Source: Mycolicibacterium iranicum
GTDB taxonomy: Bacteria > Actinomycetota > Actinomycetes > Mycobacteriales > Mycobacteriaceae
Length of the DNA stretch: 64,000 nucleotides
Assembly (NCBI RefSeq): GCF_014190915.1
Contig: NZ_JACHVU010000001.1
Coordinates: 558,001-622,000, forward strand
Direction of reading: 5' to 3'
Shown here piece after piece: positions 36,564 to 45,586 of this stretch. The position numbers were made by a program, and so were the translations under genes. The notes under the pieces were generated by a model. That model was not told the DNA's origin and did no database searches. It saw nothing but the letters and a program-made list of their open reading frames with translations. How positions within the stretch are numbered: the stretch's first letter is position 1; every line of letters starts with the position of its first letter.

Positions 36564-37760
36564 ATGCCGGAACCCCGAAGCCACACCGCGAGGATCGTCG
36601 AGCTGCCTGCGGGCACCCTCGAAGCGATGCGAGCCGGGCTTCCGGCGCTGATCGACCGGATGGTGCACGCCGTCATCGCCGAGGTTCCGCCGCTGGCCCA
36701 GGCCGCCCAGGAGTCCTGGCGGCCGGTCATCGACGCGTCGGCCGGCCAGCTGTTGAGTTCGCTGATCGACGGGCTCCGTCCGTCCACCGACCTGCACGCG
36801 TCGGGGCCGATACAGGAGGTGCTCGACACCGCCTACCGGTTCGGCCGCCGCGAGGCCCGCAACGGCAGACCCCCCGAAGTGCAGCTGGCCGCCTACCGGG
36901 TGGGCGCCCGCGAACTGTGGCGCGATTGGAGCGCTCTGGCCGCGCACGACGGCGTGGACCGCGACCAGATCAGCGCCTTTGCCGAGATGTTCTTCGCCTA
37001 CCTCGACCTGATCTCGGCGGCCGGCGTCGCGGGACACGCCGACGAGCAGTCGAGATCGGGTCGGGACCGCGAGCGGCAACGCGAACGACTGGTCCGAATG
37101 TTGTTGAGCGACGCGACCTCCGAGGAACTCGAACTGGCCGCCGAATACGCGTCGTGGGCAGTGCCGCGGACCGTGACCGCCGTTGCCATCCCCAGCGGGC
37201 GGCAGCGCGGCGCCGCGGCCGTGACGACCGATCCCCGCACGCTGCACGTTCCCCACGACGCCATCGACTCGCACATCGGCGTGCGCGTCGTCCTGGTCTG
37301 CGACGTCGGAGGGGCGGCGCGGCCGCCGTTCCTGGCCTCGGTCGCCGGCACGGGGGCTGTCGTCGGACCCGCGCGCGGGTGGAAGGACGCGCAATCCTCG
37401 ATCCGGCGGGTGATGCGCGCCGTTGCTCTGCAGCCGCCGGAGGCCGCAGATGTGCTGGATACCGAGGAGCTCCTTCCGGAACTGATCCTGCGCGCCGACG
37501 CCGACGCACTTGCCGATCTGCGTGCGCGCGTCCTCGCGCCGTTGGCGGATGTCCCCGAAGCGTCACGGGACCGTCTCGTCGAGACGCTGCGGTCGTGGCT
37601 GCTGCACCACGGTCGCCGCGACAATGTGGCCGCCGACCTGTTCGTGTCCCCGTCGACGATCCGATACCGGTTGCGCCAGTTGCGCGAGGCCTACGGCGAC
37701 CGGCTGCGTGATCCGCGGGTCATCGCCGAGCTGACGGTCGCGCTGGCCGTGAACAACTGA
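36564..37760 (+). CDS. PucR-family transcriptional regulator
   Basis: The 398-residue protein has a PucR/CdaR C-terminal helix-turn-helix (FVSPSTIRYRLRQLREAYGD), a GGDEF-like middle part and an N-terminal RsbRD-like helical region (LPALIDRMVHAVIAEVPPL). It starts at the ATG at 36564. It is divergent from the AurF-like gene with 114 bases between starts, which suggests it controls that gene. Confidence 0.85.
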   Translation: MPEPRSHTARIVELPAGTLEAMRAGLPALIDRMVHAVIAEVPPLAQAAQESWRPVIDASAGQLLSSLIDGLRPSTDLHASGPIQEVLDTAYRFGRREARNGRPPEVQLAAYRVGARELWRDWSALAAHDGVDRDQISAFAEMFFAYLDLISAAGVAGHADEQSRSGRDRERQRERLVRMLLSDATSEELELAAEYASWAVPRTVTAVAIPSGRQRGAAAVTTDPRTLHVPHDAIDSHIGVRVVLVCDVGGAARPPFLASVAGTGAVVGPARGWKDAQSSIRRVMRAVALQPPEAADVLDTEELLPELILRADADALADLRARVLAPLADVPEASRDRLVETLRSWLLHHGRRDNVAADLFVSPSTIRYRLRQLREAYGDRLRDPRVIAELTVALAVNN

Positions 37761-37796
37761 CCACGGGGCGCGCCGGAGCTCTCAAATCGCCGCGAC

Positions 37797-37816
37797 TTTG
37801 ATTGTGCGCAATTAAA
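37797..37816. promoter_or_regulatory. Candidate OhrR/MarR operator
   Basis: The sequence tttgattg-tgcg-caattaaa gives two 8-base arms with one mismatch, 23 bases before the ATG at 37839. An AT-rich palindrome of this type next to a MarR/OhrR gene is the usual operator form. Confidence 0.6.
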
Positions 37817-37838
37817 CGGCGTGCGATATGGTTTGCGT

Positions 37839-38276
37839 ATGCCCGGTCCCCGACTCGACGAGCAACTCTGCTTCGCGCTCTACTCGGCGTCGCGGGCTGT
37901 CACCGCCGCGTACCGGCCGCTGCTGGAGGAACTCGGCCTGACCTACCCGCAATACCTTGTGCTGCTGGTGTTGTGGGAGGACGAGCCGTGCTCGGTGGGG
38001 CATCTCGGAGACCGGCTGCATCTGGACTCGGGCACGCTGTCGCCCCTGCTCAAACGTCTCGAATCGGCCGGCCTCGTCCGGCGGCGTCGAAGCGAGGACG
38101 ACGAGCGGCGTGTCGACATCACGCTCACGCCCCAGGGCCGGGCACTCGAGGATCGGGCAGCGTGCATTCCCGATCGGCTCCTCGGCACGAATGACGGGGC
38201 GGGGGAGGAGCTTGCCGCACTGCGCGATGCCCTCCATCTGATCACCGCCGAGTTGCACGGCCGAAGCGCCACCTAG
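37839..38276 (+). CDS. OhrR-like MarR-family regulator
   Basis: The 145-residue protein (ATG at 37839; a GTG at 37821 is also in frame) has the MarR winged helix (GHLGDRLHLDSGTLSPLLKR, LESAGLVRRRRSEDDERRV). The N-terminal LCFALYSASRAV with its reactive-type Cys and LGLTYPQYLVLLVLWE are the OhrR signature, which senses organic hydroperoxides through that Cys. No ohr gene is adjacent; the downstream neighbour is a DoxX-type protein. Confidence 0.85.
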   Translation: MPGPRLDEQLCFALYSASRAVTAAYRPLLEELGLTYPQYLVLLVLWEDEPCSVGHLGDRLHLDSGTLSPLLKRLESAGLVRRRRSEDDERRVDITLTPQGRALEDRAACIPDRLLGTNDGAGEELAALRDALHLITAELHGRSAT

Positions 38277-38324
38277 CTTCTCACCACCTCACCGCACCAC
38301 CCGACTGCGACGAAAGGCTGACTC

Positions 38325-38744
38325 ATGTCCGAACTTCCTGCGCCGCCACCGACCACCCGCGCCCGTACCGTCGGCCGACTGGTGCTGGCGGGCGCGATGA
38401 TCTTCGCCGGATTCAGCCACTTGTTCTGGGCTCGTGAGGAATTCCAGGCGCAGGTACCTCAGTGGGTTCCCATGGATGCCGACGGCGTCGTCATGGCCTC
38501 GGGCGGTGTCGAGATCACGCTGGGTGTCGGTCTGGCCCTCCTGAACCGGGACCGCGTCCTCGTGGGGCGGCTCCTCGCGGCGTTCTTCATCCTGATCTTC
38601 CCCGGCAACATCGCGCAGTTCCTCAACCACGCCGACGGATTCGGGCTCGACAGCGACACCAAGCGTTTTGTCCGGCTCCTATTCCAACCGGTGCTCATCG
38701 CCTGGGCGCTGTGGGCCACGGGCATCCCGCGCTCGAAGCGCTGA
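38325..38744 (+). CDS. DoxX-like membrane protein
   Basis: The 139-residue protein has four transmembrane helices, with FAGFSHLFWAREEFQ, ASGGVEITLGVGLALL and FPGNIAQFLNH, typical of DoxX-family membrane proteins, some of which partner thiol-redox enzymes. It follows the OhrR-like gene after 48 bases, so it is a likely member of a peroxide/electrophile response. Exact role unknown. Confidence 0.85.
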   Translation: MSELPAPPPTTRARTVGRLVLAGAMIFAGFSHLFWAREEFQAQVPQWVPMDADGVVMASGGVEITLGVGLALLNRDRVLVGRLLAAFFILIFPGNIAQFLNHADGFGLDSDTKRFVRLLFQPVLIAWALWATGIPRSKR

Positions 38745-38759
38745 CCTCTGTCCTGGCGC

Positions 38760-39152
38760 CTAGCCCAGCCGGGGTCCCGGGACTCCCGGCGGGCACGGCC
38801 CTGCCAGGAACAACGACCAGCACCAACCCGGCGGCAACGGCGGTGGCGGCGCACCGACGCCCTGGCCCGGGGGAGGTCCCGGCGGATTCGGTCCGTCCCA
38901 GATGTTCAGCGCGACGTTGCCCTGCCCGTGATAGACGAACCAGTACTCGTGGCAGATGCCTTCATCCCAGCGCACCGGATTGACTCTCTTATTCCCGGTC
39001 TCGACCGGCGGATCGCCGGGGCACCAGGTGTAGGGACCGCCCGGAGGGGTCTGCGCCTCGGCCGTACCGGCGGCCGTTCCCATCCCGGCGCCAGCAAGGG
39101 CGGCGGCTATCAAAGCTCCGGCGATGGAGCGCTTCGACGTATGAGTGATCAT
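38760..39152 (-). CDS. Small secreted Pro/Gly-rich protein
   Basis: From the ATG at 39152, the 130-residue product has a signal peptide (SIAGALIAAALAGAGMGTAA, cleavage after AEA) and a mature part with four Cys (WCPGDPP, GICHEYW, GWCWSLFLAGPCPPG) and a Pro-rich stretch. It resembles small mycobacterial exported proteins of unknown function. It is transcribed against the DoxX gene. Confidence 0.75.
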   Translation of the reverse strand: MITHTSKRSIAGALIAAALAGAGMGTAAGTAEAQTPPGGPYTWCPGDPPVETGNKRVNPVRWDEGICHEYWFVYHGQGNVALNIWDGPNPPGPPPGQGVGAPPPPLPPGWCWSLFLAGPCPPGVPGPRLG

Positions 39153-39231
39153 GGTGTCGAGTACACAGCGCCGAATCGCTACCGATCCCAATAATGGCGA
39201 ACTCCGCCGCGCCGTCGAGAACGCGGGGAGA

Positions 39232-39936
39232 TCACGCGTCAGGCGCCAGGGGGGTCGGCCAGTCGGCGGGAGAGTCGTGCAGTGCGGACATGTCGGGGAG
39301 CTGCTTGCGGCACACCGCTTTGGCTTGCGCCGATGTCATACCCAGGGCGCGCAGCAATTTCTCCGTCACCTCGTCGACGGTGGCGTCCGTGTCGCGCTCG
39401 GGCCGTTCGCGCAGAAGCGTGGTGAGACCGACGAGCATGCCGCCGGCCATGGCGAGGCCGAGTTCGGCATCGTCGATGGTGAAACGGCCGCATTCGATCG
39501 CCGCCGCGATGTCGCGCAGCGCCCTCGGCGACAGCCCGCGGTCGGACAGGATCAGCGAACCGCCGTTGGCGAGCAGAAGCGCAGCTTCGTCGGGGCGGTA
39601 GCGCAAGAGTCGACCAGTTACGCGGAAGCTCGCCGCGAAAGCCTCGGCGGGGTCCGACATTCCCCCGGTGAAACCGTCGAGTAGGGCGCCGAGGTTGTCG
39701 AGAGCGTCGGCCACGGCGGCATCGAACAGCTCTTCCTTGCTGCCGAAGTGGTTGTAAAAGGACCCCATTCCGACGTCGGCCGCCTGGGTGATGTCCAGGA
39801 TCGGTGCGTTCAGCTTGCCCTCGGCGATGAAGCGCTGGGCCGCGCGGATCAGGGCGCTGCGGGTGCGCAGCTTGCGACGCTGTACGCGGTTCACCGCAGC
39901 GTCAGGCGCTTCGGGGGTGCGCTCGGGCCCGGCCAT
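39232..39936 (-). CDS. TetR-family regulator of the catabolic operon
   Basis: The 234-residue protein has a TetR helix-turn-helix (about residues 22-72; DITQAADVGMGSFYNHFGSK then EELF) and a helical C-terminal domain. It is divergent from the five-gene dioxygenase-P450 operon with 105 bases between, a region holding palindromes and direct repeats. It is the obvious repressor for that operon and itself. Confidence 0.9.
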   Translation of the reverse strand: MAGPERTPEAPDAAVNRVQRRKLRTRSALIRAAQRFIAEGKLNAPILDITQAADVGMGSFYNHFGSKEELFDAAVADALDNLGALLDGFTGGMSDPAEAFAASFRVTGRLLRYRPDEAALLLANGGSLILSDRGLSPRALRDIAAAIECGRFTIDDAELGLAMAGGMLVGLTTLLRERPERDTDATVDEVTEKLLRALGMTSAQAKAVCRKQLPDMSALHDSPADWPTPLAPDA

Positions 39937-39955
39937 GGACCGAAGATACCAGTCC

Positions 39956-40029
39956 CCTCATTAATGAGGATTTCGTCAACTACGGTTGACTGACGAATAA
40001 GTCGTATGTGACGATTTCCTCAACTACGG
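39956..40029. promoter_or_regulatory. Operator region of the catabolic operon
   Basis: Three elements are seen. One is a perfect 14-base palindrome, cctcattaatgagg (39956-39969). The second is an inverted repeat, gtcaac-tacg-gttgac (39975-39990). The third is a 17-base direct repeat, gatttcgtcaactacgg (39969-39985) and gatttcctcaactacgg (40013-40029), with one difference and a 44-base period, four helical turns. All lie between the divergent TetR gene and the operon start at 40042. Confidence 0.7.
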
Positions 40030-40041
40030 GAAAAGGGGCAG

Positions 40042-41184
40042 ATGATGGTGAAGGCCGCGACCATGTCCGACGGGCACCGCAATATGCACAGCGAACGTGG
40101 CGCGTTATCCGGTGAACACTCCGGCCGCGCGCGGGGTCCGGTCATACGTGTGGAGGACATCGCATGGCTGGAGTTCGACAAGCCCGACCTCGTCCGAGCT
40201 GAGGCGTTCGCCCGGGCCTTCGGTTTCGGCATCGCTGTGCGCGATCCGCACGAGTTGCACCTCCGCGGGACGAAGGCCGGGCCGCCCTGCGTGATCATCC
40301 GGCGGGGTGAGCGCACCCGCTTCGCGGGTCTCGCATTGCGTGCGGCCGACGAGGTCGACCTTCTCCGCCTGGCCGACAAGACGGGCGCTCGGCTGCAACC
40401 GCTTCCCGAGCAGCTGGGCGGAATGGCGGTGCACCTGACCGACCCCAGCGGCATGCCGGTAAAGGTCGTCGCCGGTCTGCACACCCTGCCCGCCCTACCT
40501 GCGCAGCCGACGCAGATCCGCAACACGGGCGTCAGCGACGCCCGGCTCAACGCCACGGTCCGGCCCCCACGGGTACCCGCGCGCGTGCAGCGGCTGGGCC
40601 ATGTGGTGCTGCAGTCCACCTCGTACCTGCGCACGCTGAACTGGTATCTGGACACCTTCGGGATGATCGTCAGCGACTTCCTGTTCTTCCCCGGGCAGCG
40701 CGACCGCGGACCTGCGATGAGTTTCATCCGCTGCGATCGCGGCACCACCCCCGCCGACCACCACACCCTCGCCCTGGCCCTCGGGCCGGCCAATCGCTAC
40801 GTCCACTCGGCCTACGAGGTCAGCGACCTCGATGCGTTGGCCGCCGGCGGCGAGTTCCTCAGTGAGCGAGGCTATTTCCGATCGTGGGGAATCGGCCGCC
40901 ACATCCAGGGCAGCCAACTGTTCGACTATTGGCGCGATCCCGACGGCTTCCTGGTCGAGCACTTCGCCGACGGTGACATGTTCGACAACACCCTCGAACC
41001 CGGCTGGGCCCCGTTCACCGCCTCGGGCCTGGCGCAATGGGGACCACCGGCGAGCAAGGACTTCCTCGACGCCGGCCCGCGCGCGGCGCGGCACCAGGTG
41101 GCCTCGATGCTCACCGCGCTGCGCGGCGACAACGAATTCGACCTGCACCGTCTCATCGGCCTACTGAAAGTTGCGACCTCATGA
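40042..41184 (+). CDS. Extradiol ring-cleavage dioxygenase (VOC fold)
   Basis: The 380-residue protein has two VOC domains, as in 2,3-dihydroxybiphenyl or catechol 2,3-dioxygenases. The C-terminal one carries the 2-His-1-Glu iron site: QRLGHVVLQS (His), DHHTLALAL (His) and DGFLVEHFAD (Glu). It would open a catechol-type ring next to the hydroxyls. It is the first gene of the operon; its stop overlaps the next start as ATGA. Substrate unknown. Confidence 0.85.
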   Translation: MMVKAATMSDGHRNMHSERGALSGEHSGRARGPVIRVEDIAWLEFDKPDLVRAEAFARAFGFGIAVRDPHELHLRGTKAGPPCVIIRRGERTRFAGLALRAADEVDLLRLADKTGARLQPLPEQLGGMAVHLTDPSGMPVKVVAGLHTLPALPAQPTQIRNTGVSDARLNATVRPPRVPARVQRLGHVVLQSTSYLRTLNWYLDTFGMIVSDFLFFPGQRDRGPAMSFIRCDRGTTPADHHTLALALGPANRYVHSAYEVSDLDALAAGGEFLSERGYFRSWGIGRHIQGSQLFDYWRDPDGFLVEHFADGDMFDNTLEPGWAPFTASGLAQWGPPASKDFLDAGPRAARHQVASMLTALRGDNEFDLHRLIGLLKVATS

Positions 41185-42119
41185 CCACTTCCGTACTGCG
41201 TACCGCGGACGGCTGGTGGGTGCACACGCCCACCGGCGCCGCCCGGATCGACACCTCCGCGGCCACCACCGCCGAACTGCTGGCCGACAGGGCAGCCATC
41301 GCCACGGCGGCGGCCGCCGGCGGCACTGTTGCGGTGGACGAACTGCACCTGCTCTCGCCGGTCACCGCCCCGTGCCGCGTGGTCGCCCAGATGACGAATT
41401 TCGAATCACATGTCCGCGATTCCGGGATGAATCCGAAGACGGTGCCACTGACCTTCTTTCGCAAATCCTCGGCGTCCATCAGCGGTCCCTTCGAGGACAT
41501 CGTGCGCCCTGCGCACGTGGGCCTGCTGGACTACGAGATCGAGATCGGACTCGTCATCGGGCGGGACATCCCGGTGGGCACCAGGATCACCGATGCCGAT
41601 CTTGCCGACTACATCGCGGGGCTCACCATCACCAACGACGTGTCCGCTCGCGACATCCAACTGCCCCAGACGCAGTTCTACGAAGCCAAGTCCTATCCGA
41701 CCTTCACCCCGGTGGGCCCGGCGCTGCTCCTCGTCGACGCCGGCGAACTTGCCCGCTTCGGCGACCTGCGGTTGAGACTGAGCGTCAGTGGCGACGAACG
41801 GCAGAACGCCCTCGTCGACGGCGACATGCTGTATCGACCCCTGCAGGCGCTGCAGGCGCTGACCCGCTTCCAAGAGCTGGCCGCCGGTGACCTCATCCTC
41901 ACCGGGACCCCGGCAGGAACCGCGTTGACCGCCCCTCCCAAACCCATCGAGATGATCGGCAACCTGCTGCCCTCGGCCGTCAAGTGGAAGGCGTTCTTCG
42001 CCCGACAGGCCAAGAACCCGAAATACCTTCAGCACGGCGATGTGATCGAGGCCTCCGTCGCCACCGACGACGGCACCCTCGACCTGGGTGCACAGCGGCT
42101 GACGGTGCGACACACATGA
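41181..42119 (+). CDS. Fumarylacetoacetate hydrolase-family protein
   Basis: The 312-residue protein carries the FAH signature: LDYEIEIGLVIGRDIP (metal-binding Glu), TNDVSARDIQ, and GDLILTGTPAGT. Members hydrolyse or decarboxylate ring-cleavage products such as 2-hydroxymuconate derivatives. Following a ring-cleaving dioxygenase, it probably breaks a C-C bond of its product. The ATG at 41181 and the next gene's start both overlap by ATGA. Confidence 0.9.
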   Translation: MTTSVLRTADGWWVHTPTGAARIDTSAATTAELLADRAAIATAAAAGGTVAVDELHLLSPVTAPCRVVAQMTNFESHVRDSGMNPKTVPLTFFRKSSASISGPFEDIVRPAHVGLLDYEIEIGLVIGRDIPVGTRITDADLADYIAGLTITNDVSARDIQLPQTQFYEAKSYPTFTPVGPALLLVDAGELARFGDLRLRLSVSGDERQNALVDGDMLYRPLQALQALTRFQELAAGDLILTGTPAGTALTAPPKPIEMIGNLLPSAVKWKAFFARQAKNPKYLQHGDVIEASVATDDGTLDLGAQRLTVRHT

Positions 42120-44002
42120 CCGCCGACATGCTCTGGCCCACCGCGCAGGCGCCGAGCGACATCGATGCCATCGAACGGGTTCCCCTGGACCGTCGCGGAC
42201 TGCCCGCCTGCACCTACGACGTCGTCCTGCGCGCCGGCCGGCTGTGGCCCGACCGCACCGCGGTCACCGTCCTGCCCGACGGAACCGGCGATGAGCGCAG
42301 CGCGCGCCGATCCTTCGGTGAACTCGCCGCCGACGTGACGCGCGCCGCGAAAGCTCTGGCCCGCTGCGGTATCGGTCGACGGGATGCAGTGCTGCTGATC
42401 AGCCCCAACTGCGACGAGCTGATCACGGCCACCCTGGCCGCTCAGGCCGCCGGCATCGCGGTGCCGATCAACGGATCCCTGTCCGGCGAGCACGTCGCCG
42501 AGCTGGCCAGGCTTTCCGGCGCGCGCGTGTTGATCACTGCCGCACCGGAGCTCGACCCCGTCGGCCTGGAACGCGCCGCCGGCCTCGCCGAGCAGGGCCT
42601 CATCGACACCGTGGTGCTGCTGCGCCCCACGCTGGCGGACGGGGCGCCCGGTGCCGTGCCGGTGCTGCCCGGCGTCACGGTGGCCTATCTGTCGGCACTG
42701 GCCGCAGAGCACGACGCCCATCCACTCGACGGTGGGCGAGCAGAGTCAGCGGCCCTGGCCGCGCTGTTCCACACCGGTGGCACCACCGGCACCCCGAAAC
42801 TGGCCGCGCACACCCACCGCAATGAGGTCGCCGACGCCTGGATGGTCGCCGTCAGCGCGGACCTCGCCGAGGACGCCGTGGTGTTCGCCGCTCTTCCGCT
42901 CTTCCACGTCAATGCCTTGATCGTCACCGTGCTGGCCCCACTGCTGCGCGGGCAGCCCGTGGTGTGGGCCGGTCCCCAGGGATACCGCGATATGGGCCTG
43001 TATCAGAACTTCTGGCGCATCGTGGAGCATTACCGACTGGCCGCGATGAGTGCCGTGCCGACCGTCTACGCGGTGCTTGCCCAGATCCCCGTCGATGCCG
43101 ACATCTCCAGCCTCAGCTCCGCTGTATCGGGTGCTTCGGCACTGCCGGAGACCGTGCGTGAGAACTTTCGCAACGCCACCGGAGTGGCGCTGGTCGAGGG
43201 GTACGGGCTGACCGAGGCCACCTGTGCCAGCGCGCGCAGCTTCGCAGGCCATCCGAGGCCCCGCTCGGTCGGCCAACGGATGCCTTACCAGGAGGCCAGA
43301 GCGGTCGAGATGGGTGACGACGGCGCGTGGCGCGAGCTGCCGGCCGGGCAGGTCGGAGCGCTGGTCCTCAGCGGCCCCAACGTTTTTCCCGGCTATGTCA
43401 CCGCGCGCACCGAAGACGGGTACGTACTCGACGGTCGCGGAGACCTGCGCGACGGCTGGCTCGACACCGGTGACCTGGCATCCGTGGACGACGAGGGCTT
43501 CGTCTACCTCGCGGGGCGCGCCAAAGACCTCATCATCCGCGGGGGCCACAACATCGACCCCGCTCTGATCGAGGACGTGCTGCTCAACCATCCCGACGTG
43601 ACCGCGGCCGCAGCGGTGGCGCGTCCCGATGTGCATTCGGGCGAGGTACCCGTCGGATTCGTCACGGTGCAGCCCGGTGCGACCGTCACCGGTGAGGAAC
43701 TGACCGCCTTCGCCGGTCAGCGGATCAGTGAACGCGCCGCGGCCCCCAAGGCGGTGAACATCATCGATGCGATACCTGTGACCGATGTCGGTAAGCCGTA
43801 CAAGGTGCCGTTGCGGGCCACCGCCGCCCAACACGCGCTGACCGATGCGCTCGCCGGCCAACCCGGCCTGACGGAGATCGCCGGCCACGTCGATGCCGGA
43901 GTGCCTGTCGTCGTCGTCACCCTCGATTCGTCCGCCGACCGCTCTGCCGTCGAACGAATCGTGAAGTCGTTCGCGGTGAACTACGAGATCCGCCGGCAAT
44001 GA
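42116..44002 (+). CDS. Acyl-CoA synthetase (AMP-forming)
   Basis: The 628-residue protein is an ANL-superfamily ligase with the P-loop FHTGGTTGTPKLAAHTH (A3), YGLTEA (A5), DGWLDTGDLASVDDEGF (A7), GRAKDLIIRGGHNI (A8) and catalytic Lys in VGKPYKVPL (A10). It probably activates a side-chain carboxylate to its CoA thioester. The C-terminus extends about 50 residues beyond the A10 motif. Overlap with the next gene is ATGA. Confidence 0.9.
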   Translation: MTADMLWPTAQAPSDIDAIERVPLDRRGLPACTYDVVLRAGRLWPDRTAVTVLPDGTGDERSARRSFGELAADVTRAAKALARCGIGRRDAVLLISPNCDELITATLAAQAAGIAVPINGSLSGEHVAELARLSGARVLITAAPELDPVGLERAAGLAEQGLIDTVVLLRPTLADGAPGAVPVLPGVTVAYLSALAAEHDAHPLDGGRAESAALAALFHTGGTTGTPKLAAHTHRNEVADAWMVAVSADLAEDAVVFAALPLFHVNALIVTVLAPLLRGQPVVWAGPQGYRDMGLYQNFWRIVEHYRLAAMSAVPTVYAVLAQIPVDADISSLSSAVSGASALPETVRENFRNATGVALVEGYGLTEATCASARSFAGHPRPRSVGQRMPYQEARAVEMGDDGAWRELPAGQVGALVLSGPNVFPGYVTARTEDGYVLDGRGDLRDGWLDTGDLASVDDEGFVYLAGRAKDLIIRGGHNIDPALIEDVLLNHPDVTAAAAVARPDVHSGEVPVGFVTVQPGATVTGEELTAFAGQRISERAAAPKAVNIIDAIPVTDVGKPYKVPLRATAAQHALTDALAGQPGLTEIAGHVDAGVPVVVVTLDSSADRSAVERIVKSFAVNYEIRRQ

Positions 44003-45582
44003 CGAAGACGACGAACGACGCACCGGCCCAGCACGTCACGGTCGCCGTCGTCGGAGGCGGACCCACCGGGATCACGGCCGCGACCCTGCTGGCGCAGTAC
44101 GGCGTCGAGACCCTGGTGCTGGACCGGTGGCCGCAGGTGTATCCGCAACCGCGTGCGGTCCACCTCGACGACGAGGTGTACCGCATCCTGGCCCGGCTCG
44201 GCGTGGCGACCGAGTTCGCCGCCATCTCCCGCCCGACCCGCGGACTGCGGCTCGTCGACCGCGACATGTCGGTGCTGGCGCAGTTCGACCGCGATAAAGC
44301 TCTGACGCGCAACGGGTTTCCGTCGGCGAGCATGTTCGACCAACCGCGTCTCGAGGAGCTGTTGCGGTCCAACCTGACCCGGTACGCATGCGCCGAATTC
44401 CGTGGCGATGTCGAGGTGCTCGACGTGTCCCCACCGGAGGGAGCCGCCCCGCTGCGTCTGCGGATCCGCGACCGCGGAAGTGACCGGGAGTCGGTGATCA
44501 CCGCTGACTTCGTGCTCGGCTGCGACGGCGCCAACAGCATGGTGCGCACCGCGGTCGGTGCCTCGATGCGGAACCTAAAATTCGATCAACGCTGGCTGGT
44601 GGTCGACATCGCCACCGACGCCGACCTGCACCAGTGGGAAGGCGTGCACCAGGTCTGCGACGACCGCCGTGCAGGCACGTACATGCGGATCGGACCTACC
44701 CGTTATCGATGGGAGTTCCGCCTCCTCGACCACGAATCAGCCTCCGACTACGCCGATTTGGCTGCGCTGCGCCCGCTGATCGCGCCGTGGACGAATCACG
44801 TCGCCGACACCGATCTGCAGGTGGTCCGAGTCGCCGAGTACACCTTCCGGGCCCAGCTTGCTGACCGGTGGCGCCAGGGCAACGTCTTCCTGCTCGGGGA
44901 CGCGGCGCACCTGACCCCGCCGTTCATCGGACAGGGTTTGGGCGCCGGGTTGCGTGACGCGATGAACCTGGCCTGGAAGATCGCCGGCGTGCACCGCGGC
45001 GATCTGCCGCCTGGAACGCTGGACAGCTACGAAGTCGAGCGCCGCCCGCACGCACGCCACATGATCTCGCTGGGGCTGACCGTCGGTCGGGCCATGACCG
45101 CAGGTGGCCGCCTAGGCGCGGCGGTGCGGTCCCTGCTGCTGCCGCGCTTGCGCAGGATGCCGGGACTGCGGGCGAAAGTCACCGACTCCCGAACCCCGCC
45201 GCTGCGGTCCTCACCGCTTGTCCGGCGGAAGCTGCAGACGCGGGGCATCAGCGGGCACCTGTGCCCTAATGCACTGCTGCCCAACGGCAATCGGATCGAC
45301 GACGAGCTGGGCCTCGGATTCGGTGTGGTCACCACGGTGGCGCTGAGCCCGTCGCAGCAGGAGTTGGTCACCACCCGAGGCGCACAGGCGGTGCACGCGG
45401 CAGCGGGGTCCGAGCTGGCCCGCTGGCTTGGTGGCCGTCGCCTCACAGCGGCGGCGGTGAGACCCGACCGCACCGTGTTGGTCGCGGGACGCGACGTCAC
45501 CTCGGTGTGCCGGGCTCTTCCACCGTACCTGGCGGAACATCGACCGGCGCGTACCGGCGTCCCTGTACCGGAAGGAGACTGA
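43999..45582 (+). CDS. FAD-dependent aromatic hydroxylase (MhpA-like)
   Basis: The 527-residue protein has the flavin monooxygenase motifs: VVGGGPTGITAATLLAQYG, the DG motif LGCDGANSMVRTAVG, and the GD motif FLLGDAAHLTPPFIGQGLGA. It matches the 3-(3-hydroxyphenyl)propionate hydroxylase branch, which hydroxylates a phenol next to its OH to make the catechol that an extradiol dioxygenase cleaves. It overlaps the ligase gene by ATGA and precedes the P450 by 4 bases. Confidence 0.9.
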   Translation: MTKTTNDAPAQHVTVAVVGGGPTGITAATLLAQYGVETLVLDRWPQVYPQPRAVHLDDEVYRILARLGVATEFAAISRPTRGLRLVDRDMSVLAQFDRDKALTRNGFPSASMFDQPRLEELLRSNLTRYACAEFRGDVEVLDVSPPEGAAPLRLRIRDRGSDRESVITADFVLGCDGANSMVRTAVGASMRNLKFDQRWLVVDIATDADLHQWEGVHQVCDDRRAGTYMRIGPTRYRWEFRLLDHESASDYADLAALRPLIAPWTNHVADTDLQVVRVAEYTFRAQLADRWRQGNVFLLGDAAHLTPPFIGQGLGAGLRDAMNLAWKIAGVHRGDLPPGTLDSYEVERRPHARHMISLGLTVGRAMTAGGRLGAAVRSLLLPRLRRMPGLRAKVTDSRTPPLRSSPLVRRKLQTRGISGHLCPNALLPNGNRIDDELGLGFGVVTTVALSPSQQELVTTRGAQAVHAAAGSELARWLGGRRLTAAAVRPDRTVLVAGRDVTSVCRALPPYLAEHRPARTGVPVPEGD

Positions 45583-45586
45583 TCCG

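Noticed and set aside
36450..37394. N-terminal extension of the AurF-like frame over the PucR gene
   Set aside because: The extension is antisense to a well-supported PucR gene and has no diiron-family homology.
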